From contig NC_132892.1 of assembly GCF_030463535.1 (NCBI RefSeq), forward strand, positions 28,512,341-28,576,340: a stretch of 64,000 bases of DNA. Reading direction: 5' to 3'. The notes beneath the pieces are model-generated. The model was not told the DNA's origin. It did no database searches and saw only the letters and a list, made by a program, of their open reading frames with translations. The position numbers and the translations under genes were made by a program. Source of the stretch: Salminus brasiliensis (lineage: Eukaryota > Chordata > Actinopteri > Characiformes > Bryconidae). Shown in pieces: positions 51,645 through 61,029 of this stretch. Numbering within the stretch: the first letter of the stretch is position 1; every line of letters begins with the position of its first letter.

Positions 51645-53816
51645 ATGAATTCAGTGAAAGTTAATTCACGCAGAAGTCCGTTAACTAACATTATAGAAAT
51701 TTGTTAACTTAGAAATAAGTTACCTAGGGATATAGAAGTCAGCTCACTTAGAAGCCATTACTGTTACAGAATTTAGCTCCTTTTACTAACGTTACAGAAA
51801 TCAGTTTACTTAGAAGTCATTTTACTAATCAGGTTCAGTTAGAAGACATTAAACTAAAATTACAGAAGCCTTTATAAACTTTATAAATAACATTATAAAC
51901 TAATGTTATAGAAGTCAGTTCATTTAGAAGTTAGCAACCTAATGTTATATAAGTCGGTACACTATTATATATATGTATATATAGTCAGTTAATTTAGAAG
52001 ACATTAAACTAAGATTACAGAATTTAGTTCGCCTATTAGTCAGTTGATTAACATTACAGAAGTCAGTTTACTCAGAAGTCAGGCCACAAACATTACAGAA
52101 GTCGGTTCGGTTCACTGGACAACACAGGAGTCGGTTCACTGGCATTATAAAAGTCGGTTCACTGGCATTATAAAAGTCGGTTCGCTGGACATTATAAAAG
52201 TCGGTTCGCTGGACATTATAAAAGTCGGTTCGCTGGACATTATAAAAGTCGGTTCACTCGCATTATAGAAGTCGGTTCACTGGACATTATAGAAGTCGGT
52301 TCACTGGACATTATAGAAGTCGGTTCACTGGCATTATAAAAGTCGGTTCACTGGCATTATAAAAGTCGGTTCACTGGACATTATAAAAGTCGGTTCACTG
52401 GACATTATAAAAGTCGGTTCACTCGCATTATAAAAGTCGGTTCACTCCCATTATAGAAGTCGGTTCACTCCCATTATAGAAGTCGGTTCACTCCCATTAT
52501 AGAAGTCGGTTCACTCACATTATAGAAGTCGGTTGACTCGACATTATAAAAGTCGGTTCACTGGACATTATAGAAGTCGGTTGACTCGACATTATAAAAG
52601 TCGGTTCACTGGACATTATAGAAGTCGGTTCACTCCCATTATAGAAGTCGGTTCACTCACATTATAGAAGTCGGTTGACTCACATTATAGAAGTCGGTTG
52701 ACTCGACATTATAAAAGTCGGTTCACTGGCATTATAAAAGTCGGTTCACTCGCATTATAAAAGTCGGTTCACTGGACATTATAAAAGTCGGTTCACTGGA
52801 CATTATAAAAGTCGGTTCACTGGACATTATAAAAGTCGGTTCACTCGCATTATAAAAGTCGGTTCACTCGCATTATAGAAGTCGGTTCACTCGCATTATA
52901 GAAGTCGGTTCACTCGCATTATAGAAGTCGGTTCACTCGACATTATAAAAGTCGGTTCACTGGACATTATAGAAGTCGGTTCACTGGACATTATAGAAGT
53001 CGGTTCACTGGACATTATAGAAGTCGGTTCACTCACATTATAGAAGTCGGTTCACTCACATTATAGAAGTCGGTTCACTCACATTATAGAAGTCGGTTCA
53101 CTGGACATTATAGAAGTCGGTTCACTCACATTATAAAAGTCGGTTCACTCACATTATAAAAGTCGGTTCACTCACATTATAAAAGTCGGTTCACTGGACA
53201 TTATAGAAGTCGGTTCACTGGACATTATAGAAGTCGGTTCACTCGCATTATAGAAGTCGGTTCACTCGCATTATAAAAGTCGGTTCACTCGCATTATAGA
53301 AGTCGGTTCACTCACATTATAAAAGTCGGTTCACTCACATTATAAAAGTCGGTTCACTGGACATTATAGAAGTGGGTTCACTGGACATTATAGAAGTCGG
53401 TTCACTCCCATTATAGAAGTCAGTTCACTCGCATTATAGAAGTCGGTTCACTGGACATTATAGAAGTCGGTTCACTGGACATTATAGAAGTCGGTTCACT
53501 CCCATTATAGAAGTCAGTTCACTCGCATTATAGAAGTCGGTTCACTGGACATTATAGAAGTCGGTTCACTCGCATTATAAAAGTCGGTTCACTCGCATTA
53601 TAGAAGTCGGTTCACTGGACATTATAGAAGTCGGTTCACTGGACATTATAGAAGTCGGTTCACTGGACGTTATTATAGAAGTCGGTTCACTGGACGTTAT
53701 TATAGAAGTCGGTTCACTGGATATTATAGAAGTCGGTTCACTGGACATTATAGAAGTCGGTTCACTGGACATTATAGAAGTCGGTTCACTGGACATTATA
53801 GAAGTCGGTTCACTCA
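51645..53816. repeat. 23-24-bp minisatellite filling most of cenpk intron 1
   Basis: The unit is cattatagaagtcggttcac followed by tgga or tcg. The region from about 52090 to 53816 is highly homogeneous. From 51645 to 52090 the units are strongly diverged (for example ttacagaagtcagtt), as if old. Many units read TATAAAAG instead of TATAGAAG. The array abuts a CTG/GAT triplet run (53830-53865). Confidence 0.96.
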
Positions 53817-53834
53817 CTACAGCGCTCGCTAGCT

Positions 53835-53865
<31 letters not shown>

Positions 53866-54074
53866 ATATGCGCTATACCGATGTGAGCAAACAGACGTTT
53901 AAACGCTGGACCCAAACTATCAGCCCCACTGCTGATAATACAGTGTTTTTGCCTGTTGGGCAGACAGCGCTGGGCTGTGCGGTGACCGTTAGCGTGCTAT
54001 GCTAATAGCTACCCTCTCCTGCGCAGCTGTCATGGCAACGTTCGGACATGTTCAGTACAAGCGCTCATGCTTAC

Positions 54075-54240
54075 CGTGCCTGTGCTTTACTACGCTGGAT
54101 AATCACTCTTCTGCACAGTGACTTTCCTAAAGGCCGAGCTTTGACGGACAGCCTCTCTCTCTCTCTCTCTCTCTCTCTTCAGCCGCAGCTTCTTCTCAAC
54201 ACCCAAAACAAAAATACCGCCAGTCGCCATAACCGTGACG
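54075..54240 (-). other. cenpk: Putative non-coding first exon of cenpk
   Basis: The coding start of cenpk lies 10 bases inside an exon whose acceptor is at 51580-51581 (gcttag), so at least one 5' UTR exon is expected to the right. On the minus strand a strong donor (CACG followed by gtaagc) ends at 54075, just beyond the minisatellite and close to a CRE palindrome. The upstream limit (about 54240) is a guess from the CRE position. A CT/GA run lies inside it (54150-54178). No transcript evidence is available. Confidence 0.45.
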
Positions 54241-54245
54241 TGTCC

Positions 54246-54253
54246 TGACGTCA
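54246..54253. promoter_or_regulatory. CRE palindrome TGACGTCA at probable cenpk promoter
   Basis: A perfect 8-base cAMP-response element lies immediately 5' of the putative first exon of cenpk, with a second half-site (GTGACGTGTC) a few bases to the left. CREB/ATF proteins bind this palindrome. Its place at a transcription start region fits a promoter element, though binding here is inferred only from the motif. Confidence 0.45.
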
Positions 54254-54454
54254 TTCACCAGAGCGCATTCAAGAGCGCCATGATTGCGCTGCTTGTGCGC
54301 AGTGTGGGGAAATTGCTGTATATGTATCTGTTTAATGCGTCAGCATGTGAAGTAACATTATAACTACGTATCATGAGTGACGTAATTAATTAATTGAAAT
54401 GAATTCCAGTGTTATTAATTATTACTTCTTTGTAAGTAATTGTTTTATTTTGTT

Positions 54455-54745
54455 AGAGAGCCGGGATATCGATAACAGGGTTGTGGGTTCGATTCCCGGG
54501 CTTGGCAAGCTGCCACTGTTGGGCCCTTGAGCAAGGCCCTTTACCCTCTCTGCTCCCCGGGCGCTGGAGTTGGCTGCCCACCGCTCTGGGTGTGTGTGTG
54601 TACTCACTGCCCCTAGTTCACTAGTGTGTGTGTGTGTGTGTGTTCACTACCACAGATGGGTTAAATGTGGAGGACACATTTCGCTGCACAGTCCACACTG
54701 TACAGTGACAAATATGTGCACCTTTACCTTTACCTTTTTTCTTTT
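54455..54745 (+). mobile_element. tRNA-derived SINE
   Basis: A tRNA-like head (gttagagagccgggatatcg) is followed by a perfect B box (gggttcgattcccgg), then a body with ggcccttgagcaaggccctt. A GT run and a tail of cctttacctttacctttt follow. It differs from the 29.3 kb SINE in body and tail. Confidence 0.75.
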
Positions 54746-55469
54746 TGGTATTTATTTGTTATTATGATTAACTTTATTATGTTACGTCGTTCTTTTGCTT
54801 CTTTGTTGTTCTCTGTTTGTTTGTCTATGCATAAAAAGTCCCTCCAAAAAAATTATTTTCAATACCTATTCTGATTTTTTCAGGATCCACTATGAATTAT
54901 TTAGTACCTATTATGAACTATTCAGTACCTACTCTGAATTTTGCAGTCCTGATTATACTAACAGTAATATAATAACAATATATAATATAATAATAATAAT
55001 AATAATATAATAACAGTGTCATTGCTTAGTAATAAAGCTGGTTGACTGTTAGGTAGACAGCGCTAGATGGGTGACGTCCATTGATTAAGCAGTGAATGTT
55101 AGCGTGCTATGCTAGCTAATAAACCTAATTTCATGTGGATGTGCTCCTCATTTGTGGGTCATGTGATATTAAGGCTACGAGATCATAAATAATATGTTCA
55201 ATATTTTGAGCCCACATAACAATATATGAAGAATATGTGATAATATATTGAAGCCTAAATATGCTAAATATACTCATATACTAAGGCCCCAAGTTAACGT
55301 ATTGAGGCCAACAGTGCAATGCCAGCAGAGCTGGAGCAGTGGAGGGTTGTTTTGCCCAAGGGCATGACCAGGAACCAGAACAGTTTCTGGGATTTGAACC
55401 CACAATCTTCTGGTTGCTCACCTCGTTAAATACAGGGATTTTCTTAAGCAAAACCTTTTTTTCGGCCTG

Positions 55470-55745
55470 TCTGTGATTTGAGACTGGGACAGAGGTTCAC
55501 CTTCCAGCAGGACAATGACCCAAAGCATACTGCTAAAGCAACACTCGGGTGGATTAAAGGGAAACGTGTGTATGTATTAGAATGGCCTAGTCAAAGCCCA
55601 GACCTTAATCCAATTGAGAATCTGTGGTCAGACTCGAAGATCGCTGTTCACCAGTGGAAACCAACTAACTTAAGGATCTGGAGCAGTTCTGCTTTGGGGA
55701 TTGACCAAAAATCCCAGTGGCAAGATGTGGCCAGCTCATAGAGGC
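55470..55745 (+). pseudogene. Tc1-like transposase C-terminal fragment
   Basis: The frame reads [20 protein letters not shown] followed by [17 protein letters not shown], the typical second Asp and third acidic block (PIENLW) of Tc1 transposases, to a stop near 55741. The DNA-binding half and the first catalytic Asp are absent, so it is a dead 5'-truncated copy. It is from a different subfamily or end than the 13.1 kb fossil. Confidence 0.88.
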
Positions 55746-55929
55746 TTATGCAAATCTATTTGCAGCTGTACTTGCTGCTCACTAGGTGTCCAAACCAACC
55801 ATCAACGGACCCAAAAAAAGCTTGCTTACCCAGCATCCTCCATTCAGCTGCACTTTGCACACACCTACCTGCCAGATTCCTGTCCTATGACCTTTCCTTT
55901 GGCGCTCTGAAAACACACCCCACAAGCCC

Positions 55930-56345
55930 AGAGCTCCCCACAGAGACGTGCGGCTGCAGCGAGATGCCCAGTTAGCGCTGCATGTGATAAAGGCGTTGCT
56001 GCAGCTGGCTGTCCATCGTGACTAAGCACCCTCTCCATCATGGCAATTGCCGACAGTTTTTACAATCCTCCACTACTTTTTTCCGCCACTTTCTTTTTCA
56101 GAGCTCTGGTAGGGGGCCACTTAATGTACTCTGACCCCCCGTCACCCCCTCACCCAAGCGCTTCTCCTGTGGGACAGCTGAACGGTGCCAAAGTGAATGG
56201 GCAGCACGGAGGACGTGTTAATGTGTAGCTTCTCTTTGTGGCTCGGGCCTTTTGCTGGACAATAGAGAGGATAGGCATTAAGGGGAAATGGAGTCAGTGT
56301 GAGCGGAGTCAGTTCATTAAAACAAGAAAAAAGACACTCAGGGAT
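55930..56345. promoter_or_regulatory. Candidate conserved non-coding block 5' of lbx2-like gene
   Basis: This stretch is free of recognisable repeats, balanced in base composition and set between repeat-derived sequence on both sides. It has homeobox- and SOX/GATA-like words (gtgataaagg, ggacaatagagagg, ttcattaaaac). Such islands near developmental regulators are often enhancers. The call rests on context and texture only. Confidence 0.25.
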
Positions 56346-56566
56346 TCATTATTGTCTTGTGTGAGTGTGTGTGGTTAGTGAAGCATGGTACTATTGTAGT
56401 TTATTGCAGGCCTGAAAGGCTGTGTGCTGTTTCTAATGTATCTTCAGGGTTGTATGTGTTCATTCCCATATATGTAATGTAAATGTCAAGCATAAATATA
56501 TGTAAAATGTACCTTTGAAAGAGAGACAGAGATAAAAAAAAAACAATATATTGAGACCACAAAATA

Positions 56567-56785
56567 CACTATATGGACAAAAGTATTGGGACACCTGCTC
56601 ATCCACTGTTTTCTCTGAAATCAAGGGTATTAAAAAGAGTTGATCCTGCTTTTGTATGAGTAACTGTCTCTACTGTCCAGGGAAGAAGGCTTTCTCCAAG
56701 ATTTTGGAGGAGCATTGCTGTGAGGATTTGATTACATTCAGCGACAAGAGCGTTAGTGAGGTCAGGATGTTGGATGAGCACCACT
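56567..56785 (+). mobile_element. Dispersed 0.5 kb element, right half lost
   Basis: The left end CACTATATGGACAAAAGTAT matches the family consensus. The copy stops after caggatgttggatgagca, and a CT run and long (TA)n follow. Confidence 0.82.
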
Positions 56786-56895
56786 CTGCATTCTCTTTCT
56801 CTCTCTTTCTCTCTCGTTCTGTTTATAGACTAGGATCATTCAGTGCGCTAATGAAAGGCAATTATCTGCAAAGGTTTAGGCAGCATAAAATTGCC

Positions 56896-56897
<2 letters not shown>

Positions 56898-56987
<90 letters not shown>
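56898..56987. repeat. (TA)n microsatellite, about 43 units
   Basis: This is the longest TA run in the window. It is near-pure, with one acat interruption. Confidence 0.95.
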
Positions 56988-57009
56988 GTTTTGGCAATTT
57001 AATTATTTA

Positions 57010-57350
57010 ATCATTCGTAGTGGACACTGACTCATTCATAGTAGGTACTGAAAAAATTATAGCGGCTCCTGAAGAAATCATAGTTAAAACTAAATCAATT
57101 CATAGTAGTTCCTAAATAATTCATAGCGGATAACAAAAAAAAAATCAGAATAGGTACTTAATTTTGTATAGTAGGTACCTAATAATTCATTGTTGATCCT
57201 GCAAAAATCACAGTAGTTCCTGAATATTTTATAGTGGATCCTGCAAAAATTCACAGTTGGTTACTGTAGTAGTTTATAGTAGGTACTGAAAAATTCTGAA
57301 TAGGTACTAAATAATTCATAATAGGCACTGAATAGTTTATTGTAGGTACT
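57010..57350. repeat. Degenerate ~20-bp repeat (tagtaggtactgaataattc type)
   Basis: Variants of attcatagtaggtactgaa recur every 20-25 bases. The array resumes at 57540-57665 after a SINE-like insertion. A short array of the reverse complement (tttagtacctattatgaac) is at 54870-54960. Confidence 0.8.
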
Positions 57351-57351
57351 T

Positions 57352-57540
57352 ACATTTACATTACATTTACATTTACGGCATTTAGCAGACGCTCTTATCC
57401 AGAGCGACTTACAAAGTGCTTTGCTATTTACCCAAGAAAAGCCTCAGCTAGTTAGAATAGACTAATAATTCAAAGATACCTTTAAGCTTAGACATTACTA
57501 AACACAAGACAATAAGGTGACCATAGTGCTCCAGCATCAA
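57352..57540 (-). mobile_element. SINE-tail-like repeat inserted in the ~20-bp array
   Basis: The stretch contains gcatttagcagacgctctta, gagcgacttacaaagtgctt and ggtgaccat. The same text is at 35387-35560, and its first part is at 29296-29345, where it forms the tail of a full tRNA-like SINE. The ~20-bp array is interrupted here, so this is an insertion. Confidence 0.7.
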
Positions 57541-57665
57541 GTACTTAATAATTCACTGTAGGTACTGAATAATGAATATTAGGTACTGAAGAATGAATAT
57601 TAGGTACTGAAGAATGAATATTAGGTACTGAATAATAAATATTAAGTACTGAATAATTAATAGTA
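57540..57665. repeat. Continuation of the ~20-bp repeat array
   Basis: The units aatattaggtactgaagaatg are more homogeneous than on the left side. This marks the right flank of the SINE-like insertion. Confidence 0.75.
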
Positions 57666-58524
57666 GGTACTGAATAAATAAACATTAAATATAGGTTTAG
57701 GGTTTAAGGGGTTAAGGGAGTAAACAAATGGAGTACACAAAAACTGACAGTGTTAAATGCCCCAACAATGCTTAACACCAGTATCAGTAACATTGCATTT
57801 TGGGCTCCTCTTCCTACCACCGTTCACAAGCACTTGGATCTTAAGAAAGACATCAGGCCAAAGAGACAAGCCAAGCTTGAGGCCTATCTATACCACAGCC
57901 CTCATTCACTGAGGTAATTCCCATTTCACTCAGTCCACGGGAAAAAGGAGTGTGTGTGTGTGTGTGTGTATGTGTGTTGACCTGCTTGTCTGACTCCCTC
58001 ACCATGGGGTTTAAAAGGCCGTCTCAGTGTTTGAAGAGGCATATTGTCCCTGATCCCCATGCAGCACACACTAAGGGAAATGTGTGTATATTATATGGTG
58101 TGTATTGTGCTGATGATTGTGGCAGTTGCCATATTTCTCAGTGTGGGGGGTGCCGGGGGCTCCCCTACTAGGAGTGTGTGTGGGGTACTTGCTAGCTAAT
58201 AAGTCTTCCGCTCTTAAAAATGAGGCTGCCAATGAGGGGTCTTTGGAGAAAGGCAGAAAAATGACTTTTGTTTCCCGAGAGAACTTTTCTTTTTTTAAGT
58301 TAAAGGGTATTTAATTTAAAGGTTCTATACCTATTCTTTGGTCTATTTGTTTCTAGAACCATATATCCAAACCAAGAACCTTTCAGGAACCCTTATTTAA
58401 TTTTTTTACACATATTAAAGCCAACCCAAGGCAGCACTCAAATGAAGGTGCTCAAAGAAACCAGCATCAAGTGAAGGTTCTTTAAACCTCATGATGGTCC
58501 TAAACCCATCCATCACTGTATATG

Positions 58525-58972
58525 CACTATATGGACAAAAATATTGAGACACCTGTTGAGACTTTCTACTAGATTTTGGAGCATTGCAGTAAGGATTTGA
58601 TTGCATTCATTGACAAGAGTGTTAGTGAGGTCTGTCTGTTGGAAGATCACCAGCCCACTCCATTTCATCCCCCAACTCCCCAACTCATCCCAAAAGTACT
58701 GGATGGAGCACCAATCATCATTTCAGAGAACACAGTTAGTTCCACTGCTCCACAGCTCAACGCTGGGGGGCTTTATACCCCTTCTAGCCAACGCCTGGCA
58801 TTAGGTTCATGTTTGGTTCTTCTCCAAAGGGAGTAGAGAAGTATTCATTCCAAAAATACTGGATGAAGCACCATCATTCCAGGGAACACAGTTCCAACTC
58901 TAATGAGTGTGACTTGAAGTAGCCGAAGCATTCATTAGAAGGAGTGTCCACAAACATTTGGACATATGGTGT
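58525..58972 (+). mobile_element. Dispersed 0.5 kb element, full length with a left-side deletion
   Basis: It begins cactatatggacaaaaatat and ends gtccacaaacatttggacat. Text between the left end and tttctactagattttgga is shortened. Confidence 0.82.
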
Positions 58973-59661
58973 ACATATATATTATACACTGTTGCTGTCC
59001 CTGAAAAAAAACTGCCAATTAAATGTTTTACATTGACTTCCATTGAAGGTTTAGAAAGTTAAAGTGTTCAATATTTATTGATTGATTGATTCATTCATTT
59101 ATTTATATCCCAGCTTTGATGTAGATGTGGCCTTCACGTTGCTTATGAAACAAATTTAATACATCAATGCATCATTAATTAATTAAGTCCCTTAATTAAT
59201 TCATCAGACAACTAAATCTCAAAAAAAAAAGTCTAGATCTCCCACATTCGCTTTTCATTGGCTGCTTTGACTTCATGTTTGCTTGTGTAAAGGAACCATG
59301 CAGAACTCCATGCATTGAACAGAACTCCTCCTACTCCACATGCAGGCTAGTTCATTAATGGAGCTCAGAGTGGGACAGTTGCACTACCCTGCCAAGGACT
59401 CAAGGAGCAAGAGAGCAACAGGAGCAAAACCTCATCTGGAGATACCACCCAGCACCTGATCACTCTCCTCAGAGATTTACTGCGTAGAGTTAGTGTGAGT
59501 CAACTACTGAAGGACTGTTGTAGACATCATGGCTGTCAGCTCTGACCATCCTGTGACCGTTTAATATCAAAGAATGACCCAACATCCTTCTTGAGTCTCG
59601 ACTGAAGTCTCCTGATAGCTTTCTTTCATTTCCATTAGTTCGAAATCTACCTGGACTGGCA

Positions 59662-61029
59662 ATGGCATCCGCTGACGTCCTCCGGGTTTGTGAGGTGCTT
59701 CACGAGAGTAGGACACTGAGCTCCTCTGACCACGTCCCCACAAAACCCCTCACACCTTTCAGCATCGCAGATATCCTCAGCAAGCCGTCCAACCAGAGAG
59801 GCACATGCAGGAGCATCGGCTGGAGCTTGAAGGTGCGAGGCCGGAGTCCAGGAACTCAGGAGTGTTCAGCCCTCAGTGCCCTTCAGGAGCTCACCAACAA
59901 CACCTTCAGAGCCATGGAGCTGAACGCTGCGCCAACAGAAGGAGGTGAGCTTTATTCTGCATTACATAGATCAGATAGAAAATATACAGTATCTACTCCA
60001 CATGTCCAAATGTTTGTGGACACTCCTTCTGAAAAATGCGACTTCAGCTACTTTAAACACTTATTGTTGTGCATCGATGTGCAAACACACACACAGCTTG
60101 TCTAGTCCCTGAAGTGAAGTGCTGCCAATAGAATAGGACTCTCTGAAGCAGATACACATGAAGCTATTGGCACCATGCTGCCTAATGCCAGGCGTGGGCT
60201 AGAGGGGTATAAAGACCCCCAGCACTGAGCTCTGGAAGGATGGTGTTTCTTTATACAATACGTTTGGGGTGAGTTAGAGAGTTCATCATCTAACATCCTG
60301 ACCTCACTAACACTCTTGTCGCTGAATGCAATCAAATCCTCACAGCAATGGTCCAAACCCCAGTTGAAAGCCTTCTTCCCTGGACAGAAGAGACAGTTAC
60401 TCCAATGAAAGCATGATGAGCTCTTTTTATATTGATTTCAGAATGGATGGACAGGTGTCCAAAAACATTTGTCCATATAGTCTCTATAAGGTGTATATAT
60501 AAGGTGTGTTTCTTGCCAGAATGCTCAGAGTGCTCTAATTTGCTCCACAGGTACAGACGAGCTCGCTCTGTTTGCTCAGAGGAGTCACCTGAAGAAGCGC
60601 AGAAAGGCCAGGACTGCCTTCAGCAACCACCAGCTCTGCGAACTAGAGAAGCGCTTCCTGTACCAGAGATACCTGTCGCCTGCAGACCGGGACCGAATAG
60701 CGCAGCAGCTGAGCCTGACCAACGCACAGGTCATCACCTGGTTCCAGAACCGCCGGGCCAAACTAAAGCGGGACTTGGAGGAAATGAAAGCAGACGTGGA
60801 GTCCACCAGAGCCCTGGGAAGCGCGACCACCCTAATTGATCTGGAGAGGAGCGGAGACGGGACCAGGGGCCCCTCAGGGCCAGAGGCCCCCTCTCAGCTG
60901 GACCACGAGAAGGAATTGGTGCACAAATTGAGCCTGTCCCCTGCGTCCTCGGCCCTCTCGGACCACACAAGTCAACACAGCCCTGCAGAAGAAGATGATG
61001 AAGACGTGGAGGTAGACGTGGATGATTAA
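59662..61029 (+). CDS. lbx2: Ladybird homeobox transcription factor, lbx2-like, complete (2 exons)
   Basis: LBX proteins are nuclear homeodomain factors that pattern migrating muscle precursors and dorsal neural-tube neurons. Exon 1 is 59662-59944 and exon 2 is 60551-61029. The donor gtgagc and acceptor ccacag join a split Gly codon, giving 253 aa. An Engrailed-homology repressor motif occurs early (KPLTPFSIADILSKP, about 28-42), followed by the LBX-type block SALSALQELTNNTFRAMEL (about 70-88). The homeodomain spans about 111-170 with RTAFSNHQLCELEKRF and helix 3 NAQVITWFQNRRAKLKRD. Thr at homeodomain position 47 is typical of Lbx and Tlx. The LEEMKADVES tail and acidic C-terminus ending VDVDD are LBX hallmarks. 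The N-terminus is short and divergent from LBX1, and the homeodomain differs from the LBX1 form I recall at several sites (SNHQLC, YQRY, DRDRI, LSLT). I therefore favour lbx2 over lbx1a/b. Confidence 0.92.
59999..60481 (-). mobile_element. Copy of dispersed 0.5 kb inverted-repeat element, inside the lbx2 intron
   Basis: The copy runs in reverse orientation from catgtccaaatgtttgtgg to tttgtccatatag. It includes the family body (box near 60185-60235: gggctagaggggtataaag; box near 60295-60340: catcctgacctcactaac). It accounts for about 480 of the 606 bases of the only intron of the homeobox gene. Confidence 0.8.

Larger units (their letters stand above)
54746..59661. other. Intergenic region between cenpk and lbx2, remaining sequence
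   Basis: The two genes are divergent, so both promoters should be in this 5.4 kb. The stretches 54960-55465 (AT-rich), 55746-55930, 57670-58520 and 58975-59661 hold no recognised gene. The last 300 bases before the homeobox start may include the 5' UTR, but I see no clear TATA box. Confidence 0.5.

Noticed and set aside
53575..53817. 80-codon frame with SEPTSIM repeats
   Set aside because: It is the reverse reading of the 23-24-bp minisatellite and shifts frame whenever unit length changes.
59662..61029. Alternative assignment of the homeobox gene to Nkx or Tlx
   Set aside because: Thr47 is shared with Tlx, but the LEEMKADVES tail, the KPLTPFSI.DIL motif and the acidic VDVDD end are specific to LBX.
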